Shown here: in pieces, positions 1-8,899 of the stretch
Numbering within the stretch: the stretch's first letter is position 1
How the letters are laid out: every line of letters begins with the position of its first letter
Assembly: GCA_050330095.1 (NCBI GenBank)
Contig: JBHJOC010000032.1
Coordinates: 1 to 45,564 of the forward strand
Length of the DNA: 45,564 nucleotides
Direction: 5' to 3'
DNA from: JBCBWG01 sp036804185
Lineage (GTDB): Bacteria; Pseudomonadota; Alphaproteobacteria; Rhizobiales; Hyphomicrobiaceae
Notes under the pieces: model-generated
Seen by the model: the letters and a program-made list of their open reading frames with translations, nothing else
What the model was told of the DNA's origin: nothing
Databases searched by the model: none
Program-made: the position numbers and the translations under genes

Positions 1-357
1 TCCGATCCGGTAGGCCGCCAGTATGATCTGTGGAGCCAGTGCCCAGGCCGACAGCAACTGTCCGGTCTTGCCTGGAACGGCCGCCGGAGAAAAAACAAAG
101 AAATTCTTTTCTGCCTCGACGAGCCCCCGTGACAAACTCTTCAGCTTGCGGCCGATGCGCTTCGAGAATTCTCGGTCGCGCGCAGGGTTGGGCAGCCTTA
201 CGCCGAGGGAGTTGATGAACAAAACTGGGCAGAGCTTGGCAATCCTTCTCATGATCTGAAAGTCGAAATGCCCGCGATTGTGATACCACCAATCCTCACC
301 GCCGATGCAGATGATTCCATCGAATGGTCGGGTTTCTGACAGCGTGGCGAAGTCCAT
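1..357 (-). CDS. Glycosyltransferase, N-terminal part (cut by window edge)
   Basis: The reverse complement is an uninterrupted frame of 119 codons starting at an ATG (bases 355-357) and running off the left edge. It begins MDFATLSETRPFDGIICIGG, followed by an E-D-W-W-Y-H-N-R-G-H stretch and a P-V-L-F-I-N-S-L-G segment. This matches the start of family-1/4-like exopolysaccharide glycosyltransferases, where a first Rossmann domain binds the acceptor. The sugar-nucleotide-binding domain lies outside the window. Only a weak AGG sits about 8 nt before the ATG, so the start is provisional. It is divergent from the GT2 gene at 522, and the 164-nt gap would hold both promoters. The assignment rests on general resemblance plus the polysaccharide neighbourhood; the sugar specificity cannot be read. 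Confidence 0.7.
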   Translation of the reverse strand, partial: MDFATLSETRPFDGIICIGGEDWWYHNRGHFDFQIMRRIAKLCPVLFINSLGVRLPNPARDREFSKRIGRKLKSLSRGLVEAEKNFFVFSPAAVPGKTGQLLSAWALAPQIILAAYRIG

Positions 358-521
358 GCGGAGCCTGCTTTTGCAAAGACGGTGAACGAAATCCGGGATG
401 GTTTGGTGAATTTGCAGCGCATACCTTTAAGGTGGGATTAGCGGCACCTGTATATGGTTTGCCTGCGGCAGCGCCCAGATGGCACGCCGAGAAAACGGTA
501 CAATGACAAAAAGAGGCCTCC

Positions 522-1547
522 GTGACCGTGCCGCAATTCATGAGCCCAGTCGTTTCAGTCCTGATCGTCAGCTACAACACGAAGGAGCTGACGCTTGACT
601 GCCTAAGGTCGGTCGTTCGTGAGACGCAACGGCTCTCGTATGAAGTGATCGTGGTCGACAACGCCTCAAGTGACGGCTCTGCTGATGCGATCGCCGCCGA
701 GTTTCCGGGCGTCGCATTGATCCGAAGTGAACAGAATCTCGGGTTCGCGGCCGCCAACAACAAGGCAGCACAAGTCGCGCGTGGCGCCTTTTTGCTGCTT
801 CTCAACCCCGACACGGTCGCGCTGGACCGGGCGATCGAGCGCCTGGTTCTGTTCGCGAGGTGCACGCCGCAGGCCAGAATCTGGGGGGGGCGCACGTTGT
901 ACGGCGACGGGACGCTCAATCCGTCATCGTGCTGGCAGCGCATGTCGCCTTGGAACCTGCTTTGCCGCGCGACCGGCCTGACCGGGTTGTTCCGCCAGTC
1001 AGAGGTGTTCAACGCCGAGGCCTACGGCGGCTGGCGCCGCGACACCGTCCGACACGTGGACATCGTTTCAGGGTGTTTCCTTCTCATCGAGCGCCGCTTC
1101 TGGAACGATCTTGGCGGGTTTGATGCGGCCTTCTTCATGTATGGCGAGGAAGCGGATCTGTGCCTCAGGGCAATCAAGCTTGGTGCAGAACCCCTGATGA
1201 CGCCTGAGGCGACGATCATTCACCATGGCGGCGCGTCTGAGCGGGTTCGCGCTGACAAGATGGTGCGCTTGCTCGCTGCCAAATCTCTGCTGATCGATCG
1301 CCACTTTCCGGCGGGTCAGGTCGGTCTGGGGCAAGGGCTTCTTGCTGCGTGGCCGTTGACGCGCACACTGGCGCTGACCGTTGCTGCAGCGCTCACCGGC
1401 AGCCGGAAAATGAGCGAGAGTGCCTCGATCTGGCAATCGGTCTGGCTGCGCAGAGCTGAATGGCTGGGGTCCGATCCAAGCGCGCAGCGACGCAGCGGGA
1501 CGCCTGGCGCCGCCCCGAAGACCGGGTCGACACCGCATGGCGCATGA
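522..1547 (+). CDS. GT2 family glycosyltransferase (rhamnosyltransferase-like)
   Basis: The 341-residue protein has a GT-A fold. The N-terminal beta strand V-S-V-L-I-V-S-Y-N leads to the nucleotide-binding VDNASSDGS (residues 45-53), then L-N-P-D-T at 94-98 in the position of the metal-binding DxD, and the acceptor-side motif M-Y-G-E-E-A-D-L-C-L-R near 206-216. Such enzymes transfer a sugar, often rhamnose, from a nucleotide donor to a growing glycan at the cytoplasmic membrane face. The start is GTG at 522 because AAGAGG lies 5 nt upstream; an internal ATG (M7) is the alternative. The last 11 nt overlap the flippase start, so the two are probably translationally coupled. The last 30 residues are low-complexity and fit no catalytic motif. 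Confidence 0.9.
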   Translation: MTVPQFMSPVVSVLIVSYNTKELTLDCLRSVVRETQRLSYEVIVVDNASSDGSADAIAAEFPGVALIRSEQNLGFAAANNKAAQVARGAFLLLLNPDTVALDRAIERLVLFARCTPQARIWGGRTLYGDGTLNPSSCWQRMSPWNLLCRATGLTGLFRQSEVFNAEAYGGWRRDTVRHVDIVSGCFLLIERRFWNDLGGFDAAFFMYGEEADLCLRAIKLGAEPLMTPEATIIHHGGASERVRADKMVRLLAAKSLLIDRHFPAGQVGLGQGLLAAWPLTRTLALTVAAALTGSRKMSESASIWQSVWLRRAEWLGSDPSAQRRSGTPGAAPKTGSTPHGA

Positions 1548-2841
1548 TGCTCACATTCCGAGACGGTTGCTTTCACCATCGGGCCCGGATGCAATTGCCG
1601 ATCTCTGGCGGCTCGTTCTGAGCCGTACGGCGCTGCTGTTCTCAGGGTTCACGATTGCGCAGGCGTGCTCGTTTTTCCGCAACGCGATTTTCGCGCACAC
1701 GCTGTCGATGGGCAACTTCGGCATTGCGGCGACGATCCTCGTGATGCTGCAACTCGTGGAGATGCTGAGCGACCTCAGCGCGGACAAGCTCATCATCCAG
1801 GCCGATGACGGCGGGACCACATCGGTTGTCGGCACGGTGCAGACGTTCCAGCTCATGCGCGGTGTCGTCGCGTGCCTCGTGATTGTCGCGGTGGCCCAAC
1901 CGGTCGCCGAGTTTTTCCGCATCCCAGAGGCCACGGGCGCCCTGATGGCGATTGGCCTTGCGCCCTTGTTGCGTGGCCTTCTCAACCTCGACATGCGGCG
2001 CGCGCAGCGTAGCCTCGACAATGGACCGTTCCTGCTCGTCGAGGTCGTACCGCAAATCGTTGCGCTGGTCGCCACGCCAATCGTTCTCGCTTGGAACGCA
2101 ACGTTTGAAGCCGTCGTGATCGTCGCGCTGATCCAGTCTGCAACAGCCGTACTCGTCTCTCATCTGGCCGCCGGAGAGCGGATGCAACTGCGGTTCGACC
2201 GCGGGGTCGCGATCCGCATCATCTCATTTTCTTGGCCGCTATGGCTGAGCGCTCTGCCGCTGGTGGCCGTCTATCAGGGTGACCGCATTCTGATCGGACG
2301 TTATCTCGGCATGGATGCGATCGCGGCGTTCTCCGCGGCCTTCATGCTGACGATGGTGCCGGGTCTGCTGGTGGCCAAAACGGCGAATGCTCTGCTGCTG
2401 CCCCTGCTCGCCGAGGTCAAGTCGAAACCTGCAGTCTTGCGGCAGCGGCTTCGGCTGTTGCTGATCGGAACAGGCGTTCTGGCGCTCGTCTACGTGGTTG
2501 CGTTCGCTGTCTTCGGCGGACCCTTGCTCGCACTTGGCTTCGGCCCGTCCTATGGCGGATTGGGGCTGCTCGTCGCGCTGCTCGCTGTGATATGGGGCTT
2601 GCGGATGGTGCAAGTGGTCCCGAACCTCGCGCTCATGGCTTTGGCTCGCAATGAGGTCCTGCTGGCGGCTGGCATGTTGCGCGCACTTGGGCTGCTGCCG
2701 GTCTATCTCGTCGTGACAATGGGCGGGAGCCTTGTCGCTGTGGTCGTTGTCGGGTTCCTCGCGGAACTCCTCGCATCGGCCTACCTTGCGATCGCGGTCT
2801 CGTTAGCACTTTCGGATGCAGAGCGGCGCCGAGGATCTTGA
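1537..2841 (+). CDS. Polysaccharide flippase (Wzx/MATE-like)
   Basis: A 434-residue polytopic protein with about twelve hydrophobic segments. It resembles oligosaccharide flippases of the MOP superfamily, which turn undecaprenyl-linked repeat units across the inner membrane. Supporting features are the segment L-S-D-L-S-A-D-K-L-I-I-Q near residue 82, the F-S-W-P-L-W-L-S-A-L-P segment near the middle, and a matched pair of six-helix halves. The start at ATG 1537 (MAHDAHIP) is preferred because the open frame upstream reads through the GT2 gene without resemblance to anything. This start overlaps the GT2 stop by 11 nt, as expected for a coupled pair. It faces the convergent GT4 gene across 113 nt. 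The substrate is unknown; the adjacent glycosyltransferases suggest an exopolysaccharide or O-antigen unit. Confidence 0.85.
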   Translation: MAHDAHIPRRLLSPSGPDAIADLWRLVLSRTALLFSGFTIAQACSFFRNAIFAHTLSMGNFGIAATILVMLQLVEMLSDLSADKLIIQADDGGTTSVVGTVQTFQLMRGVVACLVIVAVAQPVAEFFRIPEATGALMAIGLAPLLRGLLNLDMRRAQRSLDNGPFLLVEVVPQIVALVATPIVLAWNATFEAVVIVALIQSATAVLVSHLAAGERMQLRFDRGVAIRIISFSWPLWLSALPLVAVYQGDRILIGRYLGMDAIAAFSAAFMLTMVPGLLVAKTANALLLPLLAEVKSKPAVLRQRLRLLLIGTGVLALVYVVAFAVFGGPLLALGFGPSYGGLGLLVALLAVIWGLRMVQVVPNLALMALARNEVLLAAGMLRALGLLPVYLVVTMGGSLVAVVVVGFLAELLASAYLAIAVSLALSDAERRRGS

Positions 2842-2954
2842 GCGCTTGATCGGATGAAACGCCGTCTGTCGCCGCCCCCTCGGCACAGCGCATGGCCCGC
2901 TGCGCCAAAAATCGCCTCATGGCCGCGCCCGCCACCCGATTGTGGCGTGATGCC

Positions 2955-4187
2955 TCACGAATTGGCTGCTGCAGCGCCATGCCCGTCCAGTGCCAAGCGG
3001 CCGCTGCGCGCACGCTCGTAGGCTGCGAGCAGTTGCGCCCGCTCGCGGTCCCAGTTGAGCAAGGCCCGAGCGCGTGCCTGGCCGACCTCGGCAAGAGACG
3101 AGCGCAATGCCGGATCATCAGCGAGGCGCGCGATCTGCGTTGCGAGATCGGCTGGCGTCGAGGTCACGGCATAAAGGGCGGCGGGGCCTGCGGTCCGGCG
3201 GCCTTCTTCGAGGTCAAACTGAACGAACGGAATGCCGAGCGTCATGTACTCGAACAGCTTATTCATGGAGATCTTGTCGTTGTAGCTGTTCTTCGGATCG
3301 GGAATGACGCCGATGTCAAACGACGAAAACGCCGACAGGAGACGTTCGCCGGCCAGGAATCCCGTGAATGTCACGACGTCGACGAGATCGAGCGCGTTAG
3401 ATAACCTTTGGAGCCGCTCAAGTTCGGTTCCCGATCCGACGATGACACAGTGCAGATCGTCGCGGCCCTCGACGTGCACCAGATGATCCATCGCCTTGAT
3501 CAGGAGGTCGACACCGTCCTGTGCCCCCATGATCCCAACGTAACCGAGAACAGTTTTGCCGGCAGGACGCAGAAGCGGATCGGGCGCGGTTCGTCGGAAA
3601 TGCGCCAGGTTCGGCACGGAGCGGACGATGAACACGCGGTCCTCGCCCATGCCACCACGGGTCGTTGCGATGTCGCGGAAGGCCTCGTTGGTCGCAATCG
3701 ACACGTCGGCGAGCGCGAACGTCGCGCGCTCAAACCGCAGCAGGAGATCGTGGAAGAAACCGCGTTTGCTGAATTTCGCTTCGTAAAGTTCTGGATTGAT
3801 ATCGTGATGGTCGAAAATGAACGGCTTTCCGAAGAGGTATTTCCAGAATGCGCCGATGATGAAAATCAGGTCCGGCGGATTGCATGCTTGGACCGTGTCG
3901 AACCCGACCTTCCAGTGTGCGCGGATCGACAGCACAAACTCCCAGAACAGAGCCGAACTGTATTCGACGAGATAGCCAAGTGCACCATCGGCTTCCAGCG
4001 GTTGGGGATGGCGAAACACATGAATGCCGTCGAGAACCTCGTAAGACTTCCGATAGTCCCCGCCTTTTGGGCAGATCACCGATACGACATGGCCCGCGTC
4101 ACGCAACGCCGTCGCTTCCTGCCAAACCCGGCGGTCAAGGGGGACAGTAAGGTTCTCGACGATGATGAGAGAGTGGGGAGCACGCAC
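2955..4187 (-). CDS. GT4 family glycosyltransferase (WbuB-like)
   Basis: A GT-B fold glycosyltransferase of about 410 residues. The N-terminal domain starts with L-I-I-V-E-N-L-T-V-P-L-D-R-R-V-W-Q-E, the acceptor-domain opening typical of WbuB/WcaL-like enzymes, followed by V-I-C-P-K-G-G. A linker G-Y-V-G-I-M-G precedes the donor-binding domain, which ends with N-K-L-F-E-Y-M-T-L-G-I-P-F, the conserved glutamate region of GT4 enzymes. The frame opens at GTG 4214, but GTG 4187 has a GAGGG 7 nt upstream and gives a more usual N-terminus, so it is used here. The C-terminal tail (A-A-A-A-N-S) is low complexity. It is convergent with the flippase and part of the same surface-glycan region; donor and acceptor are unknown. 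Confidence 0.88.
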   Translation of the reverse strand: MRAPHSLIIVENLTVPLDRRVWQEATALRDAGHVVSVICPKGGDYRKSYEVLDGIHVFRHPQPLEADGALGYLVEYSSALFWEFVLSIRAHWKVGFDTVQACNPPDLIFIIGAFWKYLFGKPFIFDHHDINPELYEAKFSKRGFFHDLLLRFERATFALADVSIATNEAFRDIATTRGGMGEDRVFIVRSVPNLAHFRRTAPDPLLRPAGKTVLGYVGIMGAQDGVDLLIKAMDHLVHVEGRDDLHCVIVGSGTELERLQRLSNALDLVDVVTFTGFLAGERLLSAFSSFDIGVIPDPKNSYNDKISMNKLFEYMTLGIPFVQFDLEEGRRTAGPAALYAVTSTPADLATQIARLADDPALRSSLAEVGQARARALLNWDRERAQLLAAYERARSGRLALDGHGAAAANS

Positions 4188-4345
4188 AACATAGCCCTCG
4201 CCAGTTTCGATCACGGCGAGACCATGGTCCAGCTTCGATTAAGGAAGTCAGAATGGCTTCTGAGGTTTTGCGATTATGGTGCTCCGGGCTCACACGAAGG
4301 CTTCGCCGTGGCGAATGGGTTTGAGGGGCGGCGACGATGCCTGCC

Positions 4346-4969
4346 TCAGTTGCAGTTGTTGTGGCGTCGCCACATCTCGGCATTGTGCCCGTTCGGAACA
4401 TTGGCGCAGGGATCCGATCCATAGCCCCGCAACATGGTGTAGCGGGCGACCTGATCCGCGCTCAGCAGCGGCGGTGTTGAGAGATGCCGCGAGAGGTGGA
4501 TGAAGCGTAGCTCTGCCCTTGCAGCTTCGGCCTCTGCGATCAGCGCGCGAAGGCGTTCATCGTCAAGGTTGCCTGCCCGGAATGCCGCCTCGATCGTCTC
4601 CTCCGCCTTGATAAGGCGGGCGCCGGCCGCGACCGCTTCGCTCTGCATTTCGTCGAAGATCGCCTGAATCGCCGCCACCTGATCGACCGAGAGGGCGATC
4701 TCATCCCGCAGTTCCAGAAGATGCGCAGGCCCCGGCACCCCGTTCAGTTCAGCGGCGAGGGCGAGGCCCCAGCCACCACCGCGGCGCAACTCCTCCATAT
4801 CGTTCGGGGAGAGGCTCTTGATCGCGCGAGTTTCGAAGCCGGCATAGGGCGACGCGTGTCCGGAATGGCCTTGCGCCGAGGTCATGGTCGGCGCGACGGC
4901 CGAGGTGAGGGCATAGGAAAAGGCAAGGGCAAGAGACAGAGCAAGGGCGTGCAGGTACGTCATGGGCAT
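4346..4969 (-). CDS. Periplasmic CpxP/Spy-like (LTxxQ/heavy-metal-resistance type) protein
   Basis: A 207-residue exported protein. The start ATG at 4969 has GGAG 5 nt upstream; a second ATG two codons on is less well spaced. Residues 1-35 form a signal peptide (hydrophobic L-A-L-S-L-A-L-A-F-S-Y-A-L) ending near S-A-Q-G. The mature part is nearly all helical and charged. It contains L-S-V-D-Q-V-A-A-I-Q-A-I-F and L-S-A-D-Q-V-A-R-Y, which resemble the repeated LTxxQ element of CpxP/Spy/ZraP-type periplasmic chaperones and metal sensors. Two cysteines occur near the C-terminus. It lies 160 nt from the GT4 gene on the same strand but does not look related to it. Family assignment is by helix pattern and the SxDQ motifs, so function (chaperone, metal binding) is inferred. 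Confidence 0.6.
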   Translation of the reverse strand: MPMTYLHALALSLALAFSYALTSAVAPTMTSAQGHSGHASPYAGFETRAIKSLSPNDMEELRRGGGWGLALAAELNGVPGPAHLLELRDEIALSVDQVAAIQAIFDEMQSEAVAAGARLIKAEETIEAAFRAGNLDDERLRALIAEAEAARAELRFIHLSRHLSTPPLLSADQVARYTMLRGYGSDPCANVPNGHNAEMWRRHNNCN

Positions 4970-5362
4970 CGATTCTCCGTATTTCTGACTACCCGGAACA
5001 CGTATTGGGGGTGATAGAGGGAGCGGTATAAATGTCATCCCGACCAAGTCCAATCCATTCGCCGGCCCTGTCTGACGCGAGGGATCTCACCGGAACGCCC
5101 CCTGCGCGCAGTTCTTTGCGCGGCGGAGAGCCGGTCCCCAGTGTCGGTTGACCGCTGAGGGTACGGTTCATTTCACTCGCGCAACAGCAGGAGGCGCCCG
5201 TCCGGCTCGCGGATGTCGCCGTGCCACAGGGTCGGGCAGGTGGGGCAACCCGCTCAGCGGCGAGCAGACTTGGCAGAAAGGTGCGCCGAACGTGATTGGG
5301 CGGGTTGCGCTCCACTCCTCAATCATATTCGTTCGCTGCAGGATGTCGCCTGGAGGCTGCCA
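4970..5362. other. Divergent intergenic region, no gene seen
   Basis: 393 nt separate the divergent CpxP-like and universal-stress-protein genes, so both promoters should be here. Frames on both strands are short, rich in rare combinations and without credible start sites. I looked for an EcfG-type GGAAC promoter with a matching -10, an FNR/Anr box (TTGAT-N4-ATCAA) and long inverted repeats. None is convincing: GGAAC occurs twice, but without a properly spaced partner. Confidence 0.5.
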
Positions 5363-6178
5363 ATGAAAACGTTGCTCGTCCCGATCGAGGATCACAATCA
5401 GACCGCGTCAATGCTTGCGACGGCAGAGCTGTTCGCGCGAAAGCTAGGATCATCGGTCGATGGCGTTGCGCTGCGCCTCATCCAGTTTCAGGCGGTTGGC
5501 GCAGAACCGATCGTTGCCGTTACGTTTCCGCCGGTCGGTGGCGATGATGACGACACGGCCGCGCGTGCCCGACGACGCTTCGACCAGCATGTGGCGTCGG
5601 TTGGACCCGACGCCCCACGCATGCGCTGGCGCGGCGGCGACGCGATCGAGGATACGGGCCTCGGGATGCTCGGGCGGGTGTATGACCTCACCGTCGTTGG
5701 CCGCCCGACGAATGCGGGGCCCGGCTCACGCATGACAACGCTTGAATCGGCGCTGTTCGAATCCGGACGGCCGATCCTGATTGCGCCGCTCGAGCCGCCA
5801 AAGACGATCGCGACGCGGGTCGTGATCGCCTGGAACAGAAGCACCGAGGCGGCCCAGACGATGACGGCCGTGCTGCCGGTCCTGCATCTCGCCGAGACTG
5901 TGACGATCATCACCGTCGAAACTGCGACGGTACCAGGACCCAGCGGGGACGAACTGCGCGACTATCTCGAAGCTCACGGCATTACGGCGACTGCGAAGAC
6001 GGTGCCGAACGGCCCTGGCGGAGCCGGCGCAACGATCCTCGATCATGCCGGGCAACTCGGATGTGACCTGCTTGTCAAGAGCGCCTACACCCAGAGCCGG
6101 CTGCGCCAGATGATCTTCGGCGGCGCGACGAGCCACATCCTGAGCAATGCAACTTTGCCCGTCTTCATGTCCAACTAA
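5363..6178 (+). CDS. Universal stress protein, tandem UspA domains
   Basis: The 271-residue protein contains two UspA-like halves. Residues 1-140 open with M-K-T-L-L-V-P-I-E-D. The second half opens with A-T-R-V-V-I-A-W-N-R-S and ends with S-R-L-R-Q-M-I-F-G-G-A-T-S-H-I-L, which resembles the nucleotide-binding G-2x-G-9x-G(S/T) loop. The first glycine is replaced (V-K-S-A-Y), so ATP binding cannot be assumed. Tandem Usps are cytoplasmic and raised during stasis, oxygen or nutrient stress. The start is ATG 5363 because GGAGG stands 6 nt upstream; the open frame extends 50 codons further without family resemblance. It is convergent with the MFS gene, 69 nt away. Confidence 0.88.
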   Translation: MKTLLVPIEDHNQTASMLATAELFARKLGSSVDGVALRLIQFQAVGAEPIVAVTFPPVGGDDDDTAARARRRFDQHVASVGPDAPRMRWRGGDAIEDTGLGMLGRVYDLTVVGRPTNAGPGSRMTTLESALFESGRPILIAPLEPPKTIATRVVIAWNRSTEAAQTMTAVLPVLHLAETVTIITVETATVPGPSGDELRDYLEAHGITATAKTVPNGPGGAGATILDHAGQLGCDLLVKSAYTQSRLRQMIFGGATSHILSNATLPVFMSN

Positions 6179-6247
6179 GACGGACGCTGCGCCAGTTTTC
6201 ACACGCCGCGCGCAGTCGGACCCGTCGGCCATTTTGTTCAGGCGCAC

Positions 6248-7531
6248 TCATGGACGCTCGGTCATTGTTTCCGTGCGCAAGCTCGCCGAGGCTACGTAGC
6301 TCAAGAGGCCCATGGCCGATGCCGCGATTGCAAGTCCGAACGAGGCAACGTAGCCACTCGTCAGGTCGTGCAGGAGGCCCGAGGCCCAAGAACCGAATGC
6401 CGCGCCAAGACCAAGCGCCAAAGAGAGCGCACCGAAGATCGCGCCGACCGATCCGCCACGATAGAGCGTTGCGACGAGGCCTGCGATCACCGGGCCGCGT
6501 GCGCCCTGCATGAGTCCGAAGAACACAACGAACCCATAGACGAAGGCGAGGTGGGGGACCCAGACGATGGCCACCAGCAGCGCGATGCCAACCATCGAGC
6601 AAATGTAAGAGCCAACGGTCGCATAGAGACGCCCGAACCTGTCAGAGATCTGTCCCATCGCCAGGATGCCGAGAGTCGACAACCCGCCCGTCAAGCCAAA
6701 AGCCCCCGCAGCGACGAGTGGATCGAAACCGCTCTCGACCAGAAACGCGACCGATTGCGGCAACACCGCGTAAGCCGACACCGAGGTCCAGAAGTAGACC
6801 GCGAATAGCGCCCAGAACGCGCGCGTGCGCACGGCGCTCGCAACGCCCCAAACCCGGCCACCCGCGCCAAGGGTTTCAGACCGCTGTGCCCGCCAGGCTT
6901 CCGATCCGCGCGTGATCCGGGCGAGCGGGAACAGCATGACGACGAGGAAGGCCGACATGATCCCACAACCGATGATCACGTGGGCCGTGCGCCAGTCGTA
7001 CTGACCGATGAGCAGCTGGGTCAGCGGTGGAAAAACGAGAACGCCGAACCCAACCGCGGCATAGGGGATCGACATGATCGAGCCGACGCGGTTGGTCACC
7101 CACCGTGACAGCAAACCGGTTGCAACGACCATTCCGAGGCAGGCCGCTCCAAGGCCGCTCATCACGCCGACCGACAGGTAATAGTGCCAGAGGTTTTGTG
7201 CGTGGCCGCCGATCAGATAAGCCCCACCGAGCAGGATCAAACCGGCCCCGTAGGTCACTCGGGCGCCGAGACGATCGATGAGCTGGCCGGCGAACGGCGC
7301 AGCGATGCCATGCACCAACATGTAGATCGAATAGGTTGCCGTCATTTGTGAGCGGCTGGCCCCGAACGCGGCTTCGACGGGCAAGAGGAAAACGGCGAAC
7401 GTTTCGGTGATGCCCCGGGCCAGCGTGTTCATCGCAAACGCCAGTGCAATGATCGTCACGAGCATCGGCAGGCCTGTGGCAGCACCGTGGGGTGCGGCAG
7501 GGCGGTGCTCGCTGTCTGGCCTCTGTTGCAT
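6248..7531 (-). CDS. MFS transporter (OFA / monocarboxylate type)
   Basis: A 427-residue carrier with twelve predicted membrane segments in two halves. The cytoplasmic loop between helices 2 and 3 reads G-Q-L-I-D-R-L-G-A-R and the equivalent in the second half G-Q-I-S-D-R-F-G-R, the MFS signature A motifs. Helix 1 contains A-R-G-I-T-E-T-F-A-V-F, and the overall look is that of oxalate:formate antiporter and monocarboxylate carriers. The start ATG at 7531 has GGGGAG about 3-4 nt upstream; the 35 extra upstream codons are Cys/Arg-rich and unlike a membrane protein. It is divergent from azlC across 258 nt. The substrate is inferred only as a small organic anion. Confidence 0.85.
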   Translation of the reverse strand: MQQRPDSEHRPAAPHGAATGLPMLVTIIALAFAMNTLARGITETFAVFLLPVEAAFGASRSQMTATYSIYMLVHGIAAPFAGQLIDRLGARVTYGAGLILLGGAYLIGGHAQNLWHYYLSVGVMSGLGAACLGMVVATGLLSRWVTNRVGSIMSIPYAAVGFGVLVFPPLTQLLIGQYDWRTAHVIIGCGIMSAFLVVMLFPLARITRGSEAWRAQRSETLGAGGRVWGVASAVRTRAFWALFAVYFWTSVSAYAVLPQSVAFLVESGFDPLVAAGAFGLTGGLSTLGILAMGQISDRFGRLYATVGSYICSMVGIALLVAIVWVPHLAFVYGFVVFFGLMQGARGPVIAGLVATLYRGGSVGAIFGALSLALGLGAAFGSWASGLLHDLTSGYVASFGLAIAASAMGLLSYVASASLRTETMTERP

Positions 7532-7789
7532 GCGCTCCCCAAGGCGGGTCCCGGTCACGCCGTGCGCGCGCAGGACACGCCACACCCCGACGCAGGCGCA
7601 GTCACGACGACACCCGCATGGCGGACACCCATGCAAGCCTCTCGCTCAACGTGCGGCGTTCGGCTAAGCAGTGGTTCGACCGTTCGATCGGCCGCCCTAG
7701 CCCCATCGCATGACACACATTCGGTTATGGTCCTGCGCATCTCAAGCCTGCGTCCCTGACCCGCCCAGTCCTTTTCTGGAATACGCCTC

Positions 7790-8518
7790 ATGCCTCAGGC
7801 GCAGAACACCGCCGTTGGCGCGGGCACCCCTCACCCGGCCATATTCACCATGGCCGGAACGCTAGCGGGTGCGCGCGCCTGTGCCTTGCTGTCGCTGCCC
7901 GTTGTCCCTTTCGGCATGGCCCTGGGCCTTGCCGCAGGTGAGAAGGGCATCTCGTTTCTCGAGATCATGCTGATGAGCGCGGTCGTCTTCGCAGGCTTGT
8001 CGCAACTGGCAGCCGTTGAGCTCTGGGCGGCGCCGTTGCCAGTGCTGCCGATCATATTGATCACGTTCACGGTAAACATTCGTCACGTTCTCTATGGCGC
8101 CGCGTTAAGCACCTGGGTGCGGGGCGTTGCACCATGGCAGCGCAATCTCGCCGGCGGCCTGATGAGCGACATGAATTGGGCACTGACGATCCAGGCAAAA
8201 GAGCGCGGGCAGAACGACGTTGGCTTCTTGTTTGGCAGTGGGCTCGTGCTGTGGGCGGTCTGGCTCGCGGGGACGGCGGCCGGACATCAGCTCGGTAGCA
8301 GCGTCCCCGACCCGAAGGCCCTCGGTCTCGACGCCGTCGTGATCGCGCTTTTTGCAACGACCCTCGTTGGCCTCTGGAAAGGAACCGACGATCTCGCACC
8401 CTGGCTGGTCGCGGCCGTCGCAGCCCTCTTGGCGCATGCACATCTTCCGGCCGGCTGGCATATCATGATCGGCGCGCTGGCTGGTGGGCTCGCGGGAGTT
8501 GCGCGCTATGGCCGCTGA
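7790..8518 (+). CDS. azlC: AzlC-family branched-chain amino-acid exporter, large subunit
   Basis: A 242-residue integral membrane protein with about seven hydrophobic segments. AzlC hallmarks are visible: P-V-V-P-F-G-M-A-L-G in the first helix region, A-G-L-S-Q-L-A-A-V-E-L, and T-V-N-I-R-H-V-L-Y-G-A-A-L before the central loop. Together with AzlD the family exports branched-chain amino acids or analogues from the cytoplasm. The 3' end overlaps the azlD start by 11 nt, the standard arrangement of the pair. The first 20 residues are polar and may not all be translated, because no strong Shine-Dalgarno was found near 7790. No linked Lrp/AsnC or LysR regulator is visible. Confidence 0.88.
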   Translation: MPQAQNTAVGAGTPHPAIFTMAGTLAGARACALLSLPVVPFGMALGLAAGEKGISFLEIMLMSAVVFAGLSQLAAVELWAAPLPVLPIILITFTVNIRHVLYGAALSTWVRGVAPWQRNLAGGLMSDMNWALTIQAKERGQNDVGFLFGSGLVLWAVWLAGTAAGHQLGSSVPDPKALGLDAVVIALFATTLVGLWKGTDDLAPWLVAAVAALLAHAHLPAGWHIMIGALAGGLAGVARYGR

Positions 8519-8816
8519 GTTCATCGCGGTTGTGACGATCCTCGGCATGGGGATGGTGACACTTGTCACCAGACTCGGCGGTTTTTGGCTGATGGATCGC
8601 GTTCAGGTGACGCCAACGCTGGAAGCGTTTCTGCGGGCGCTCGCGAGTTCCGTCGTGGTCGCAGCCATGGCGCCGGCTGCCTGGAATGGGGATTGGGCGA
8701 TCCGACTTGCAATCATCGTCGCAGCGATCGTGATGGCTCTCACCCGGCAGGCCTGGCTCGCCATGGTTACAGGCATGGCGGCCGCTGCCGGCTTCAGGTT
8801 CTTTGCGCTCGCGTAG
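8508..8816 (+). CDS. azlD: AzlD-family exporter, small subunit
   Basis: A 102-residue protein with about four membrane helices: F-I-A-V-V-T-I-L-G-M-G-M-V-T, then V-T-R-L-G-G-F-W-L-M, A-S-S-V-V-V-A-A-M-A-P-A-A-W and a final G-M-A-A-A-A-G-F-R-F-F. The AzlD pattern of a T-R-x-x-G element after helix 1 and an A-P-x-A-x element mid-protein is present. The start is ATG 8508, which overlaps the azlC stop by 11 nt and has GGGAG 9 nt upstream. This implies coupled translation and equimolar subunits. It forms the exporter with azlC. Confidence 0.88.
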   Translation: MAAEFIAVVTILGMGMVTLVTRLGGFWLMDRVQVTPTLEAFLRALASSVVVAAMAPAAWNGDWAIRLAIIVAAIVMALTRQAWLAMVTGMAAAAGFRFFALA

Positions 8817-8872
8817 TGCGCCAATTGCGCTGGCAACTCACGTTGGTTCTCACGCCTCATGCGAGCGGAGGA

Positions 8873-8899
8873 GGCTCAGGGCTTTTGGCTCAGGGCTTT
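8873..8899. repeat. 13-bp tandem direct repeat at a gene 3' end
   Basis: GGCTCAGGGCTTT occurs at 8873-8885 and again at 8887-8899, with one T between. The second copy overlaps the stop codon of the minus-strand membrane protein gene at 8890. It looks like a replication-slippage duplication between the convergent azlD and membrane-protein genes. Confidence 0.8.

Noticed and set aside
3408..4424. Plus-strand frame antisense to the GT4 gene
   Set aside because: The minus strand carries intact GT-B motifs; the plus-strand translation is low in hydrophobic order and lacks any family feature.
4970..5362. EcfG-type general stress promoter before the universal stress gene
   Set aside because: GGAAC occurs, but no -10 element at the expected spacing was found.
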